Counted from the first letter of the stretch, positions 50,248 to 58,571 are shown. The stretch is DNA of 64,000 bases from Tepidiforma bonchosmolovskayae (GCF_008838325.1 NZ_CP042829.1:1054001-1118000); one strand, 5' to 3'. Numbers and translations are program-made. The notes: generated by a model not told the origin, from the sequence alone.

Positions 50248-50520
50248 ATGGCCGAGAACGACCTCGACCCGCGCGAAGACCTGAAGGGTGCGAAGGAGTT
50301 CATCCAGCACCTGCACCCGCTGAAGGCGATCAAGGAGGCGCTGATGGAGGGCGCCGAGCTGCTCGACCCGGCCGAAGCGGACCCACGGGCCATCGTGCCC
50401 GAGCCGGATACCGTCTCGGAGGTGGCCGAGGGCGGCCCTGGCGGGAAGCCGCCGAAGCCGCGGGAGGCGCACCCGATGCCGGACGCGAAGGAGCTGGAGA
50501 AGGAGCACCGGGGGTATTGA
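50248..50520 (+). CDS. small acidic hypothetical protein (90 aa)
   Basis: A 90-residue hydrophilic protein. It starts MAENDLDPREDLKGAKEFIQ and is rich in Glu, Asp, Pro and Lys, with no membrane segment. Residues 12-38 could form a helix. GAGGAGG precedes the ATG at 50248; an in-frame ATG at 50107 is less likely. Its charge resembles small stress proteins or intrinsically disordered partners. It stands after Hsp20 and before the structured RNA. Function unknown. Confidence 0.6.
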   Translation: MAENDLDPREDLKGAKEFIQHLHPLKAIKEALMEGAELLDPAEADPRAIVPEPDTVSEVAEGGPGGKPPKPREAHPMPDAKELEKEHRGY

Positions 50521-50562
50521 GGGGGACCGCAGCATTTTCACGCTGAACCCGCAATTGACCCC

Positions 50563-50590
50563 TTGACAACCGCTCCGCCCGATGTAGTTT
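50563..50590 (+). promoter_or_regulatory. promoter of the structured RNA unit
   Basis: TTGACA (50563-50568) is followed after 16 bases by TAGTTT (50585-50590), then an A/T-rich stretch. It is one of the clearest promoters in the window and has no annotated gene within 80 bases downstream. Confidence 0.6.
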
Positions 50591-50673
50591 TTTAATTGAG
50601 ATTGCGATAGGCGCCCGGTGCCGAAGAGGCCCGGTCCCCGCCGACTCGCAGAGACTCGAAAGGAGGGACGGAT

Positions 50674-50736
50674 ATGCGGAACAAGCTGCACGCCCTCTAC
50701 GGAGTCTTCATCGTGCAGAGGCCCGGCCTGCAGTAG
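50674..50736 (+). CDS. 20-residue peptide ORF inside the structured RNA
   Basis: ATG at 50674 with AAAGGAGGGACGG just ahead, one of the strongest ribosome-binding sites in the region. It encodes MRNKLHALYGVFIVQRPGLQ and stops with TAG. It may be a small protein or a leader peptide that controls folding of the downstream structure and the terminator before the gene at 51019. Confidence 0.4.
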   Translation: MRNKLHALYGVFIVQRPGLQ

Positions 50737-50937
50737 GCAGGCCGAACGCCAGCCGCCGCGGGCCCGTATCCACGGTGTTGCCCCAGGTGCCCGGGAGCAG
50801 ATGAAGTCCAGTGCGATGCTGGCGCCCCGGTTCGCTCCGTGAAGGAGCGGCAACGGATACGGAAGTCCCGGTGAACGGCGGCAACCTCCAGCCGGTGCAG
50901 CGCCCGGCGGCCGGCTGAGGAGGCGAACGGATACCGG

Positions 50938-50963
50938 ACAGGCCCCGCATCTGCGGGGCCTGT
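50938..50963 (+). terminator. intrinsic terminator of the structured RNA unit
   Basis: ACAGGCCCCGC and GCGGGGCCTGT form a perfect 11-bp stem with loop ATCT, followed by TAGCGTTTCT. It lies 55 bases before the next gene start at 51019, so it separates the RNA unit from that gene unless read through. Confidence 0.75.
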
Positions 50964-51018
50964 TAGCGTTTCTGCCCGGGCAGGCGCATTCGGCGGAGAC
51001 GCAGTAGGCTTGGTCGCC

Positions 51019-51474
51019 ATGCGACGGGTGGCCTTCCTGGCGGCGGTGCTGGCGCTGGCGGCAGCGGCGGTATTGCCCGGGGCGCGGGCGTACGAGGTGC
51101 AGACCGTCGAGGTCTCGGAGGGCGGATTCAACCCGACGGTGTGCCAGATGAACCGGGAGTACCTGCGGTTCAAGAACGTGGGGAGCACCCCGCGGCGGGT
51201 GGTCTGGCGGCCGCCGACCCCGGGCGGGGAGCCGCTCTTCGACAGCGGCTGGCTGGCGCCGGGCGAGGTTTCGAACGCGGTGTACATGGGCTTCCCCGGG
51301 ACGTTTTGGTTCGAGGACTTTGAGAACGCGGGCAATTTCGTCATCGTGAAGACGCCGGTGTACTCGGCGACCTGGCCGGTGGAGTGCTCGCCGGACCCGG
51401 CGAAGCGGCCGCCGGCGCCGCCGTGCACCGGTGCGGCGCACTGCCTGCGGGTCCCGGGCGTGGCGATGGACTGA
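51019..51474 (+). CDS. secreted cupredoxin-like small protein, first of a tandem pair
   Basis: A 151-residue exported protein. The signal peptide is RRVAFLAAVLALAAAAVLPG. The mature part begins YEVQTVEVSEGGFNPTVCQM, then NREYLRFKNVGSTPRRVVW, and continues with beta strands, as in cupredoxin/EfeO-type beta-sandwich domains that begin with a similar I-x-V-x-x-x-G-F-x-P-x-x. Two C-terminal cysteines (VECSPDPAKRPPAPPCTGAA and GAAHC) follow. The next gene is a paralogue. The Met and His ligands of type-1 copper proteins are not evident, so it may bind something else. Confidence 0.75.
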   Translation: MRRVAFLAAVLALAAAAVLPGARAYEVQTVEVSEGGFNPTVCQMNREYLRFKNVGSTPRRVVWRPPTPGGEPLFDSGWLAPGEVSNAVYMGFPGTFWFEDFENAGNFVIVKTPVYSATWPVECSPDPAKRPPAPPCTGAAHCLRVPGVAMD

Positions 51475-51581
51475 CCCGGGAGCGAATGCCGGGGGGCCTT
51501 GACCGGGCGGTGACACGATCGCAGGGGCTGCGGTACGCTCGGGGAGCCCCGTGGCGGGGTGCGGGGGACCGTGGAGGTTCG

Positions 51582-52118
51582 ATGAGCGAACACCGCTTCC
51601 GGCCGCTGATCGCGGCCATTGCGCTCGCCATGGCGCTCGCGGGCGGGCTGAGCGTGGCCTTCTTCGGCGCGGCGACGGAATCGGCGTCGGCGTACGACCG
51701 GTACACCATCGAGGTGAGCCGCGAGGGGTTCAACCCGACCACCTGCCGAATCAACCGGGGCGACGAGATCCAGTTCCTGAACGTGGACGCGGTGCCGCTG
51801 CGGGTCTACAAGCCCGGACACGGCGGGCTGCCGGCCGACCCGGATTTCGTGCTCCAGCCCGGCGAACGGTCAACGGTGTTCAGCTACACGGCGGGCACAA
51901 CGGACCGGTACTACACCGACAGCGGGCAGTCGGTGGAGGTGCTGACGCCGCCGCGTTCGAACACCTGGCAGACGTCGTGCGCGAAGGAGGCCCCGACGCC
52001 GACGCCGACCCCGACCCCGACCCCGACGCCGCCGGGCGGCGGTGCGCCGCCGAAGCCGGCGCGCTGCTGGGGGAACGGGTGCGCAGTGATGCCGAACCTG
52101 GCATCCGATGGGGAGTAG
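51582..52118 (+). CDS. secreted cupredoxin-like protein, second of a tandem pair
   Basis: A 178-residue exported protein whose core repeats the preceding one: IEVSREGFNPTTCRINRGDE, QFLNVDAVPLRVYKP, then beta strands and TWQTSC. It has a signal peptide (LIAAIALAMALAGGLSVAFF), and the C-terminus carries a PTPTPTPTPTPTP stretch and a final Cys pair (ARCWGNGCAVMP). GGAGG precedes the ATG. The shared GFNPTxCxxN motif marks a small family of unknown function. Confidence 0.75.
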   Translation: MSEHRFRPLIAAIALAMALAGGLSVAFFGAATESASAYDRYTIEVSREGFNPTTCRINRGDEIQFLNVDAVPLRVYKPGHGGLPADPDFVLQPGERSTVFSYTAGTTDRYYTDSGQSVEVLTPPRSNTWQTSCAKEAPTPTPTPTPTPTPPGGGAPPKPARCWGNGCAVMPNLASDGE

Positions 52119-52153
52119 CGGCAGCGGGCGGCTGCGGCGCACCGGGAACGAAG

Positions 52154-52183
52154 CGGCCCGGGAGCTGCGGTGCTCCCGGGCCG
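52154..52183. terminator. terminator between convergent genes
   Basis: CGGCCCGGGAGC (52154-52165) pairs perfectly over 12 bp with GCTCCCGGGCCG (52172-52183), loop TGCGGT. It lies between the end of the secreted-protein gene (52118) and the end of the PCu(A)C gene (52246), so it can serve both. Confidence 0.75.
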
Positions 52184-52245
52184 GACCGTTACTGGCGGAG
52201 GCGATGCGCGGCCGGTGAGGGACGGCTAACGCCCCTGCGAACCCC

Positions 52246-52860
52246 TCAGTACCCTGAGCCGGCGGTGGGGGAAGTCATCCCACCCGATGCCGTGGGAGAG
52301 CCCATGCCGGACGAGGAGTCGTGCGCGTTGTGGTTCATGTCGGGGCCTGAACCGGCGGCCTTCTTCACGGGCGCGGTGATCTTGATTTCGCCGGCCTTCT
52401 CGAACTTCAGGGTGAGTTCGACTTTCTCGCCTTCCTTCGGCTGCTGCTTCAGGTCCATGAGCATGATGTGGTAGCCGCCGGGCTTCAGTTCGACCGCGCC
52501 GCTGGCGGGGACGGGGAAGCCGCCCGGCTTCTCCTGCATCTTGCTGCTGCTGCCTTCGGTAATGGCCTCGTGGAGCTGGGCCATGCCCGCGATGGGAGAG
52601 GAGACGCTCACGAGGGTATCGGCGGCGCCCTTGCTCTTGATGGTCATGTAGGCAGCGGTGACGTTGTTCGTGGTGGTGCGGACCCAGGGGTCGACGATGG
52701 TGAGGTCGCCGAGCTTGAACTCCTGGTGGTCGTGGCCGTCGTCGGCCTGCTGTTTGCCGGTGTCGTCGTCATCGCCGCCGCAGGCGACAGCGGCGAGCGC
52801 CGCAAGGAGGGCGACGATGGCCATGAGTGCGAAGAGAACGCGGGTGCGTGGGGACGTCAT
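52246..52860 (-). CDS. copper chaperone PCu(A)C lipoprotein
   Basis: A 204-residue lipoprotein. The signal ends in AAVAC (Cys26) and an acidic GGDDDD stretch. The PCu(A)C domain has the family motif H-M-x10-M-x21-H-x-M in modified spacing: MAQLHEAITEGSSSKMQ followed by GGYHIMLMDLKQQ. A His/Met-rich C-terminal tail (DMNHNAHDSSSGMGSPTA) may bind additional copper. It delivers Cu(I) to the CuA site of cytochrome c oxidase together with Sco1, encoded upstream with a 4-base overlap (ATGA). Confidence 0.88.
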   Translation of the reverse strand: MTSPRTRVLFALMAIVALLAALAAVACGGDDDDTGKQQADDGHDHQEFKLGDLTIVDPWVRTTTNNVTAAYMTIKSKGAADTLVSVSSPIAGMAQLHEAITEGSSSKMQEKPGGFPVPASGAVELKPGGYHIMLMDLKQQPKEGEKVELTLKFEKAGEIKITAPVKKAAGSGPDMNHNAHDSSSGMGSPTASGGMTSPTAGSGY

Positions 52861-53504
52861 TCTTTGCGGAATCCTTTCTTCACGAGGAGCGGGAGGTCGT
52901 TGAGCCATTCCTTCTGCCCCATGCCGGAGGGGTAGACGGTGTAGGCGTAGTTGTCTTTGGTGAAGGCCATGACGTAGGCGGCGTGGTTGACGGCGTAGTT
53001 GCCGCCGCCAAGGTCGGTGCGGGTGGCGGGCTGAAGGCCAAGGGCGACCTGGAACTGGTCCATGAGGTCGCGGGTGCCGGTCAGCCCGATGAAGTCGGGG
53101 TCGAAGGTATCGAGGTACTGCTTGAGCCGCTCGGGCGTATCCCGCTCCGGATCTGCCGTCGCGAAGACGACCTTGATCTGCTTGCGGATGTCGGGGTCGA
53201 GCTTTTTGAGCGCCTCGCTGATTTCGTAGAGGTGCGTGGGGCAGATATCGGGGCAGTGGGTGTAGCCCACGTAGAGCAGCGTGACGTACCCTTCGGTCTC
53301 CTTGCGGAGGTCGAAGGGCTTTCCGTTCTCATCCATGAGGACGGCGTCGGGCTTTTCGATGGGCGGCGTGACGATCGCCCCCATGTACTGCGCGCCGCCG
53401 GGCGAGGTGTCGTCGCCGTCATCGCCGGAGCAGGCGACGGCTGCGGGGACGAGCGCAACGGCGGCGAGAGCGAGGGCGAGCGTGTGCCAGGAGAAGCGGG
53501 GCAT
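52857..53504 (-). CDS. SCO1/SenC family copper chaperone
   Basis: A 215-residue lipoprotein. The signal peptide ends in the lipobox AVAC (Cys25). The thioredoxin-like fold has the CuA-transfer motif CPDIC (Cys84, Cys88 in YTHCPDICPTHLYE) and the third copper ligand His174 (NYAVNHAAYVM). It assists assembly of the CuA centre of cytochrome c oxidase. It is preceded by a lipoprotein gene and followed by PCu(A)C in one operon. Confidence 0.92.
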   Translation of the reverse strand: MPRFSWHTLALALAAVALVPAAVACSGDDGDDTSPGGAQYMGAIVTPPIEKPDAVLMDENGKPFDLRKETEGYVTLLYVGYTHCPDICPTHLYEISEALKKLDPDIRKQIKVVFATADPERDTPERLKQYLDTFDPDFIGLTGTRDLMDQFQVALGLQPATRTDLGGGNYAVNHAAYVMAFTKDNYAYTVYPSGMGQKEWLNDLPLLVKKGFRKE

Positions 53505-53605
53505 GGGGTGCTCCCTTTGGGATATCGTGCACCTTCGAGTGTAGATCGGCATCCCGGATGCGGCTGCGGCCGAACGGCCGTGCCGGGCGGGCTACCGGCC
53601 GCCGT

Positions 53606-54070
53606 TCAGTGCGCGTGCGCCGGCCCCTTAACGCCAGCTTTCTCGTAGAGCCAGCCCCAGGCGGCATCGGAGAACTCGTGCTGGGCGTCGTGGGCCTTTT
53701 TCGCGGCGGCGCCGGCCTTCGCGAGGTCGGGGCTGTCGCCTTCGAGGGCGGCGGCCAGTTCGCCGAGAATGCCGGCGAGCGCGTCGGCCTTCGGCTTCAG
53801 CTCGGCGGGCCAGGCGGTGGTCTTGACGACGGCCTGGCCTTTCAGGGCCGTCGCGCGGGCCGTTGCGGGGACGGTGCGGTCCTTGTTGATGGCGTCATCG
53901 ATGGCGTGGTAACCGGCGCCATCGAGGAAGGTGACGGCGGCGAGCACGGCGGCGGTATCGCCGGCGTGTGCGTCGTCACTGTCGTCGCCGCCGCAGGCAG
54001 CGGCGAGCGGGAGGATGAGGAGCGCGGCAAGGCCCGGGAGGAGCAGCCGCGCGGCTGAGGTTCGAAGCAT
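53606..54070 (-). CDS. small lipoprotein of the copper operon
   Basis: A 154-residue protein with a lipoprotein signal (PGLAALLILPLAAAC, Cys26) and an acidic GGDDSDD run. The mature part looks all-helical (FLDGAGYHAIDDAINKDRTV, WPAELKPKADALAGILGELA) and ends in PAHAH. I do not recognise the domain. The His residues at both ends (DAHAGD and AHAH) could bind metal, which fits the neighbours. It lies between the His-rich membrane protein gene and the Sco1 gene. Confidence 0.75.
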   Translation of the reverse strand: MLRTSAARLLLPGLAALLILPLAAACGGDDSDDAHAGDTAAVLAAVTFLDGAGYHAIDDAINKDRTVPATARATALKGQAVVKTTAWPAELKPKADALAGILGELAAALEGDSPDLAKAGAAAKKAHDAQHEFSDAAWGWLYEKAGVKGPAHAH

Positions 54071-54114
54071 GCAGGTTCCCTCGCGAATCTGGGGCGCGGA
54101 GGGCGCGCCGGGTT

Positions 54115-54510
54115 TCAGGCGATGGCGGGCGCGAGGGCAGTGCGGCGGGGCGGGCCGGGCTCCGGGGCCGGGGTGTGCTGGAGGGCGAGCCGCGTGATCG
54201 GGGCCCGGACCGGCAGGAGCGGCCCGCCGGGCAGGGCAAGGGCGACCGCCGCGGCGAGGAGGCTGACGGCGAGTGCGAACGACCCGGGGCCGCTCGAGCA
54301 TTCGGCGGCGTCGGCGTGGCAGTGCTGGTGGTGGTCGCCGGCGGCGGTTTCGCCGCTGGCGAAGGGCAGCACCAGCACGTCGGCGGTGCCGGGAATGGGG
54401 AGGGCGATGGCCGGCCAGTGGCCGAAGTAGGTGAGGGTCGGCAGCAGCGCGACGAGCAGCACGGCTGCGAGGTGCGGATGGGCGCTGGCCTTCCCCTGCG
54501 GGTTGTGCAC
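54115..54510 (-). CDS. His/Cys-rich membrane protein of the copper operon
   Basis: A 131-residue protein with two membrane segments (LAAVLLVALLPTLTYFGHWP and SFALAVSLLAAAVALALPG). The loop between them contains DHHQHCHADAAEC, a dense His/Cys cluster that should bind copper or another soft metal. This makes it a candidate metal-binding or transport component for the operon that also codes for a lipoprotein, Sco1 and PCu(A)C. I know no family with this exact layout. The start is the ATG at 54510. Confidence 0.7.
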   Translation of the reverse strand: MHNPQGKASAHPHLAAVLLVALLPTLTYFGHWPAIALPIPGTADVLVLPFASGETAAGDHHQHCHADAAECSSGPGSFALAVSLLAAAVALALPGGPLLPVRAPITRLALQHTPAPEPGPPRRTALAPAIA

Positions 54511-54632
54511 GATGCCAGAATGGCAAATGCCGGGACAGCGTGCCAGCCTGTGGCGGCGGGTTCCCCGCAGGGCGTGCGGTGTCGTAGACTCCCGGTCACC
54601 CTGTCATAGGGAGTTCAACGGAGGGGCACCCG

Positions 54633-55496
54633 ATGAAGAATCTGCAGGACCGCGTCGCCGTGGTGACCGGGGCGTCGCGGGGGATCGGCACCTACATTGC
54701 GAAGGAGCTGGCGAAGGAGGGCTGCCACGTGGTGCTGGCGGCGCGGACGGCGCCGGCGCTGGAGGGGCTGGCGGAGGAGATCCGGGCAATGGGCCGGCGG
54801 GCGCTGGCGGTGGCCTGCGATGTGGCGGACGGCGACAGCCGGCGGTCGCTGGTCTCGGCGGCGACGGCGGAGTTCGGGCGGATCGACATCCTGGTGAACA
54901 ATGCCGGCATCGAGGTGACCGCTCACTTCGAGGACCAGGACGACGAGGAGCTGGACCGGATCATCCGGGTGAACCTGATTGCGCCGATGCAGCTGACGCG
55001 GCTGGTGCTGCCGGGGATGCTGGAGCGGAAGCGGGGGCACATCGTGAACATCGCCTCGCTGGCGGGGAAGGTGCCGGTGCCGTACTCGTCGCCGTATGCG
55101 GCATCGAAGGCGGGGCTGATTGCGTTCACGGAGGGGCTGCGGGCCGAGCTGCAGGGCACCGGGGTTTCGGCGAGCGCAATCTGCCCGGGGTTCGTGGCTG
55201 ACGCCGGGATGTACGCTGACTGGGAGCGGCAGACCGGGACGAAGGCCTCGTTCCTCGCAGGCACGGTGAAGCCGGAGCGGGTTGCGCGCGATGTGGTGAA
55301 GGCGATCCGGAAGAACCGGCCGGAGATGCTGCAGTTCTGGGTGCCGGCGCGGCCGACGGCGGTGCTGGCGGAGCTGGCGCCGGGGACGTTCGAGAAGATT
55401 TACCCGATTTTCGGGGTGAAGAAGACGTACCAGAAGATTGCCGACCGGCGCCGGGAGGAGAAGCGGAAGGCGCAGCAGGGCGCAGCGGCCGGCTGA
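54633..55496 (+). CDS. SDR-family oxidoreductase
   Basis: A 287-residue classical SDR. The cofactor motif is VVTGASRGIGTYIA, the NNAG motif is LVNNAGIEVTAHF, the Ser is in NIASLAGKV and Tyr-x3-Lys in SPYAASKAG. The C-terminal KKTYQKIADRRREEKRKAQQ forms a charged helix that is longer than usual. GGAGGGG precedes the ATG. The substrate is unknown. Confidence 0.88.
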   Translation: MKNLQDRVAVVTGASRGIGTYIAKELAKEGCHVVLAARTAPALEGLAEEIRAMGRRALAVACDVADGDSRRSLVSAATAEFGRIDILVNNAGIEVTAHFEDQDDEELDRIIRVNLIAPMQLTRLVLPGMLERKRGHIVNIASLAGKVPVPYSSPYAASKAGLIAFTEGLRAELQGTGVSASAICPGFVADAGMYADWERQTGTKASFLAGTVKPERVARDVVKAIRKNRPEMLQFWVPARPTAVLAELAPGTFEKIYPIFGVKKTYQKIADRRREEKRKAQQGAAAG

Positions 55497-55508
55497 GGCG
55501 CGCAGACG

Positions 55509-56249
55509 TCAGCCGGCCTGGCGGGCGACGGCTTCGGCCGCGGCCCGCGCCGCCTCGGGGTCGCCGAGGTAGCGGGAGCTCACCGGCCGGAAATGCTCGT
55601 CGAGTTCGTAGACGAGCGGGATGCCGGTGGGGATGTTGAGTTCGGCGATCGCGTCGTCGCTGATGCCGTCGAGGTGCTTGACGAGGGCGCGGAGGCTGTT
55701 GCCATGGGCGCCGACGAGGACGCAGCGGCCGGCGCGGAGGTCGGGCACGATGGCGTCGTACCAGTAGGGGAGCATGCGCGCGACGACGTCCTTGAGGCAC
55801 TCGGTCGCGGGGAGGAGGTCGGGCGGGAGGGCGGCGTAGCGGCGGTCGAAGCGGGGGTGGCGCTCATCGTCGGGGTCGAGCGGGGGCGGGGGGACATCGT
55901 AGCTGCGGCGCCAGGCGAAGACCTGCTCGGGGCCGTACCGCTCGCTGGTCTCCTTCTTGTTGAGGCCCTGGAGTGCGCCGTAGTGGCGCTCGTTCAGGCG
56001 CCAGTGGCGGCGGACAGGGATCCAGTGCTGGTCCATGACATCGAGCGCGATGTTGACGGTCTGGATGGCGCGGCGGAGGAGGGATGTATGGGCGACATCG
56101 AAGGAGAGGCCTGCGTCGCGCATCAGTTCGCCGGCGCGGACAGCCTCGGCGCGGCCGGTTTCGGAGAGGGCGACATCGTGCCAGCCGGTGAAGCGGTTCT
56201 CGAGGTTCCAGGTGGATTCGCCGTGGCGGAGGAGGACGAGGGTGTACAT
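55509..56249 (-). CDS. gpmA: 2,3-bisphosphoglycerate-dependent phosphoglycerate mutase
   Basis: A 246-residue enzyme. The catalytic His is in [20 protein letters not shown], the conserved central part is [20 protein letters not shown], and the second catalytic His is in [19 protein letters not shown]. It interconverts 3- and 2-phosphoglycerate in glycolysis. The ATG at 56249 fits the family start ([12 protein letters not shown]). It is downstream of purA on the same strand, 17 bases apart. Confidence 0.95.
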   Translation of the reverse strand: MYTLVLLRHGESTWNLENRFTGWHDVALSETGRAEAVRAGELMRDAGLSFDVAHTSLLRRAIQTVNIALDVMDQHWIPVRRHWRLNERHYGALQGLNKKETSERYGPEQVFAWRRSYDVPPPPLDPDDERHPRFDRRYAALPPDLLPATECLKDVVARMLPYWYDAIVPDLRAGRCVLVGAHGNSLRALVKHLDGISDDAIAELNIPTGIPLVYELDEHFRPVSSRYLGDPEAARAAAEAVARQAG

Positions 56250-56266
56250 GGCGCGTTCAGCCCGGG

Positions 56267-57571
56267 CTAGAAGATGGGGTTGACGATGATGGCCTGTTCG
56301 CGGGCGGGGCCCACGGAGATCAGGTCGACGGGGCACTCGAGGAGGTCTTCGACCCGGCGGATGAAGGCCTGGGCCTGGGGCGGCAGGTCATCGAAGGAGC
56401 GGACGTGGGTGGTGGGCGTCTGCCAGCCGGGGAGCTCTTCGTAGACGGGGCGGACCCGTTCGAGCTCGGATTCGCGGGCGGGGAAGGTGTCGATGATGCG
56501 GCCGTCGAGTTCGTAGGCGGTGCAGATTTTGATGGAGGGGAGGGAATCGAGGACGTCGAGGCGGGTGAGGGCAACGGCGGAGAGGCCGTTGAAGCGGACG
56601 CTGTAGCGGGCGGCGACGGCATCGAGCCAGCCGATGCGGCGCGGGCGGCCGGTGGTGGTGCCGTATTCGCCGCGGCCGAACTCTTTGCCGTGGTCGCGGA
56701 GCTGGTCGGCGATGCTGTCGAACAGCTCGGTGGGGAAGGGGCCGTTGCCGACGCGGGTGCAGTAGCTCTTGAAGACGCCGACGACGCGGCTGATGTCGGT
56801 GGGGCCGATGCCGACGCCGAGGGCGGCGCCGGAGCTGGAGCTGGAGGGGACGGAGGAGGTGACGTAGGGGTAGGTGCCGTGGTCGAGGTCGAGGAGGGAG
56901 CCCTGGGCGCCTTCGAGGAGGACGTATTCGCCGCGGCGGTGGGCTTCGAGGACGATCTCCTGGACATCGCCGACGTAGGGGCGGAGTCGCTGCCCGTACT
57001 CGATGTACCGTTCGAGGCAGTCACGGAAATCGAGCGGCTCGGCGCCGTAGACGCCGGTGATGACGCGGTTCTGGTAGGCGAGGGCGGCCTCGATGCGGGG
57101 GACGAGGTCGTCGCGGCGGAGGAGGTCGCAGATGCGGATGCCGCGGCGGGCGACCTTATCGGCGAAGCAGGGGCCGACGCCCTTGCCGGTGGTGCCGATG
57201 GCGTGGGCGCCGCGGGCCTGCTCATCGAGCTGGTCGAGGAGGCGGTGCCACGGCATGATGACGTGGGCGCGGTCGGAGACGACGAGGCGGGAGGTATCGA
57301 TGTTCTTCTGCTCGAGGCCTTCGATTTCGCCGAGGAGGACCTCAGGGTCGACGGCGACGCCGTTGCCGATGACGCAGGTTTTTTCGGGGTAGAAGATACC
57401 GGCCGGGACGAGGTGGAGTTTGAACTCGCCGAGTTCGTTGACGATGGTATGGCCGGCATTATTGCCCGCAGAGTAGCGGGCGACGACACGGGCTTTGCGG
57501 GCGAGCAGGTCGACGATGCGGCCCTTGCCTTCGTCGCCCCACTGGCCGCCGACGACGACGACGATGGGCAT
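56267..57571 (-). CDS. purA: adenylosuccinate synthase
   Basis: A 434-residue enzyme that starts [20 protein letters not shown], the GTP-binding loop. Further conserved parts are [47 protein letters not shown] and [20 protein letters not shown]. It converts IMP to adenylosuccinate and so uses the product of PurH at 25 kb. A TACAAT -10-like box is at 57620-57615 on the minus strand. The hairpin-rich 57572-57610 precedes the start. Confidence 0.97.
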   Translation of the reverse strand: MPIVVVVGGQWGDEGKGRIVDLLARKARVVARYSAGNNAGHTIVNELGEFKLHLVPAGIFYPEKTCVIGNGVAVDPEVLLGEIEGLEQKNIDTSRLVVSDRAHVIMPWHRLLDQLDEQARGAHAIGTTGKGVGPCFADKVARRGIRICDLLRRDDLVPRIEAALAYQNRVITGVYGAEPLDFRDCLERYIEYGQRLRPYVGDVQEIVLEAHRRGEYVLLEGAQGSLLDLDHGTYPYVTSSVPSSSSSGAALGVGIGPTDISRVVGVFKSYCTRVGNGPFPTELFDSIADQLRDHGKEFGRGEYGTTTGRPRRIGWLDAVAARYSVRFNGLSAVALTRLDVLDSLPSIKICTAYELDGRIIDTFPARESELERVRPVYEELPGWQTPTTHVRSFDDLPPQAQAFIRRVEDLLECPVDLISVGPAREQAIIVNPIF

Positions 57572-57654
57572 CAGACAGACTCCGGGCCCCCGTTTTCCGG
57601 AGGCCCGTTGGAGAATTGTACCGGGGAATGGCCGGCGGGGCGAGTGCGGATAGG

Positions 57655-58569
57655 TCAGCGGGCGCCGCGGAGGCGCGGGTCGAGGACGTCGCGGAGGGCA
57701 TCGCCGAACATGTTGAAGGCGTAGACGGTGAGGAAGATGACGAGGCCCGGGAAGAGGGCGAGGTGGGGGTACTGGGTCAGGCGTTCGCGAGCTTCGTTGA
57801 GCATGCGTCCCCAGGAGGCGGTGGGCGGCTGGACGCCGTAGCCGAGGAAGGCGAGGGAGGATTCGACGAGGACCGCGCCGCCGACCTGGATGGAGGCGCC
57901 GACGATCAGCACCGGGAACACGTTGGGTGCGACGTGGCGGAAGATGATGCGGAAGTCGGAGGCGCCGATGACGCGGGCAGCCTCAACGTACTGGTTCTGC
58001 TTGGCGGCGATGGCGGCGCCGCGGATGACGCGTGACTGGCTGAGCGCGACGAGCATGCCGACGGCGAGGACGATGCGGAGGTTGACGGGAATCTGCTGGA
58101 TGGAGGTGACGAAGAGGATGATGAAGATGAGGCCGGGGAGGGCGATGCCGATATCGACGAGCCGCTGGAGGAGGATATCGAATTTGCCGCCGAAGTAGCC
58201 GGAGACGACGCCCAGGACGAGGGCCACGGAGGAGGAGATGGCGACGACGCCGAAGCCGATGAGGATGGAGTTGCGGGCGCCGTAGACGATGCGGGTGTAG
58301 AGGTCGCGGCCCTGCTGGTCGGTGCCGAACCAGTGGCTGGCGGAGGGGCCCTGGAAGCGGTCGGGGAGGTAGCCGATGTTCGGGTCCTTGCCGAAGGTGA
58401 AGGCCTGGGGAAAGGCGGCCATGAGGATGAGGAGGATGACGATGGCAGCGCCGAAGGTGCCGAGGGGCTTGGTGCGGATGAAGCGGACGACGGCCCGGCG
58501 GATGCGGGCTCCGCGGGTGATTTCGGCGCGGATGGCGTACGTTTCGAGGACGTGGGCGTCGGTGGCCAT
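57655..58569 (-). CDS. dipeptide-type ABC transporter permease (DppC/OppC-like)
   Basis: A 304-residue permease of the BPD_transp_1 family. It has an N-terminal helix (FGAAIVILLILMAAF), the region HWFGTDQQGRDLYTRIVYGA typical of DppC, and the coupling region EAARVIGASDFRIIFRHVAP (EAA motif). The first ATG at 58569 gives the usual cytoplasmic N-terminus; the frame is open further but overlaps dppB. It transports peptides or similar solutes with the substrate-binding protein encoded upstream. ATPase genes are not in the window. Confidence 0.93.
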   Translation of the reverse strand: MATDAHVLETYAIRAEITRGARIRRAVVRFIRTKPLGTFGAAIVILLILMAAFPQAFTFGKDPNIGYLPDRFQGPSASHWFGTDQQGRDLYTRIVYGARNSILIGFGVVAISSSVALVLGVVSGYFGGKFDILLQRLVDIGIALPGLIFIILFVTSIQQIPVNLRIVLAVGMLVALSQSRVIRGAAIAAKQNQYVEAARVIGASDFRIIFRHVAPNVFPVLIVGASIQVGGAVLVESSLAFLGYGVQPPTASWGRMLNEARERLTQYPHLALFPGLVIFLTVYAFNMFGDALRDVLDPRLRGAR

Positions 58570-58571
58570 GG

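Larger units (their letters stand above)
50597..50970 (+). ncRNA. structured non-coding RNA candidate (about 370 nt) with terminator
   Basis: The unit lies between the promoter at 50563-50590 and the terminator at 50938-50963. Several long-range stems can be drawn: CCGTATCC (50764-50771) with GGATACGG (50855-50862), directly supported by GTTGCC (50777-50782) with GGCAAC (50849-50854); GCTCC-GTGAA-GGAGC nested inside; and CCT/AGG plus CAGCCGG (50889-50895) with CCGGCTG (50911-50917). Only a 20-codon frame with a good ribosome-binding site is found in it. I compared it with tmRNA, RNase P, SRP RNA, 6S and common riboswitches and found no match. It could also be a long leader of the gene at 51019. 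Confidence 0.6.

Noticed and set aside
50597-50970. tmRNA, RNase P RNA, SRP RNA or 6S RNA at the structured unit
   Set aside because: No tRNA-like ends or tag reading frame for tmRNA, no GAGGAAAGTCC or ACAGAA core for RNase P, and no GGAAG/GCAG SRP loop are present.
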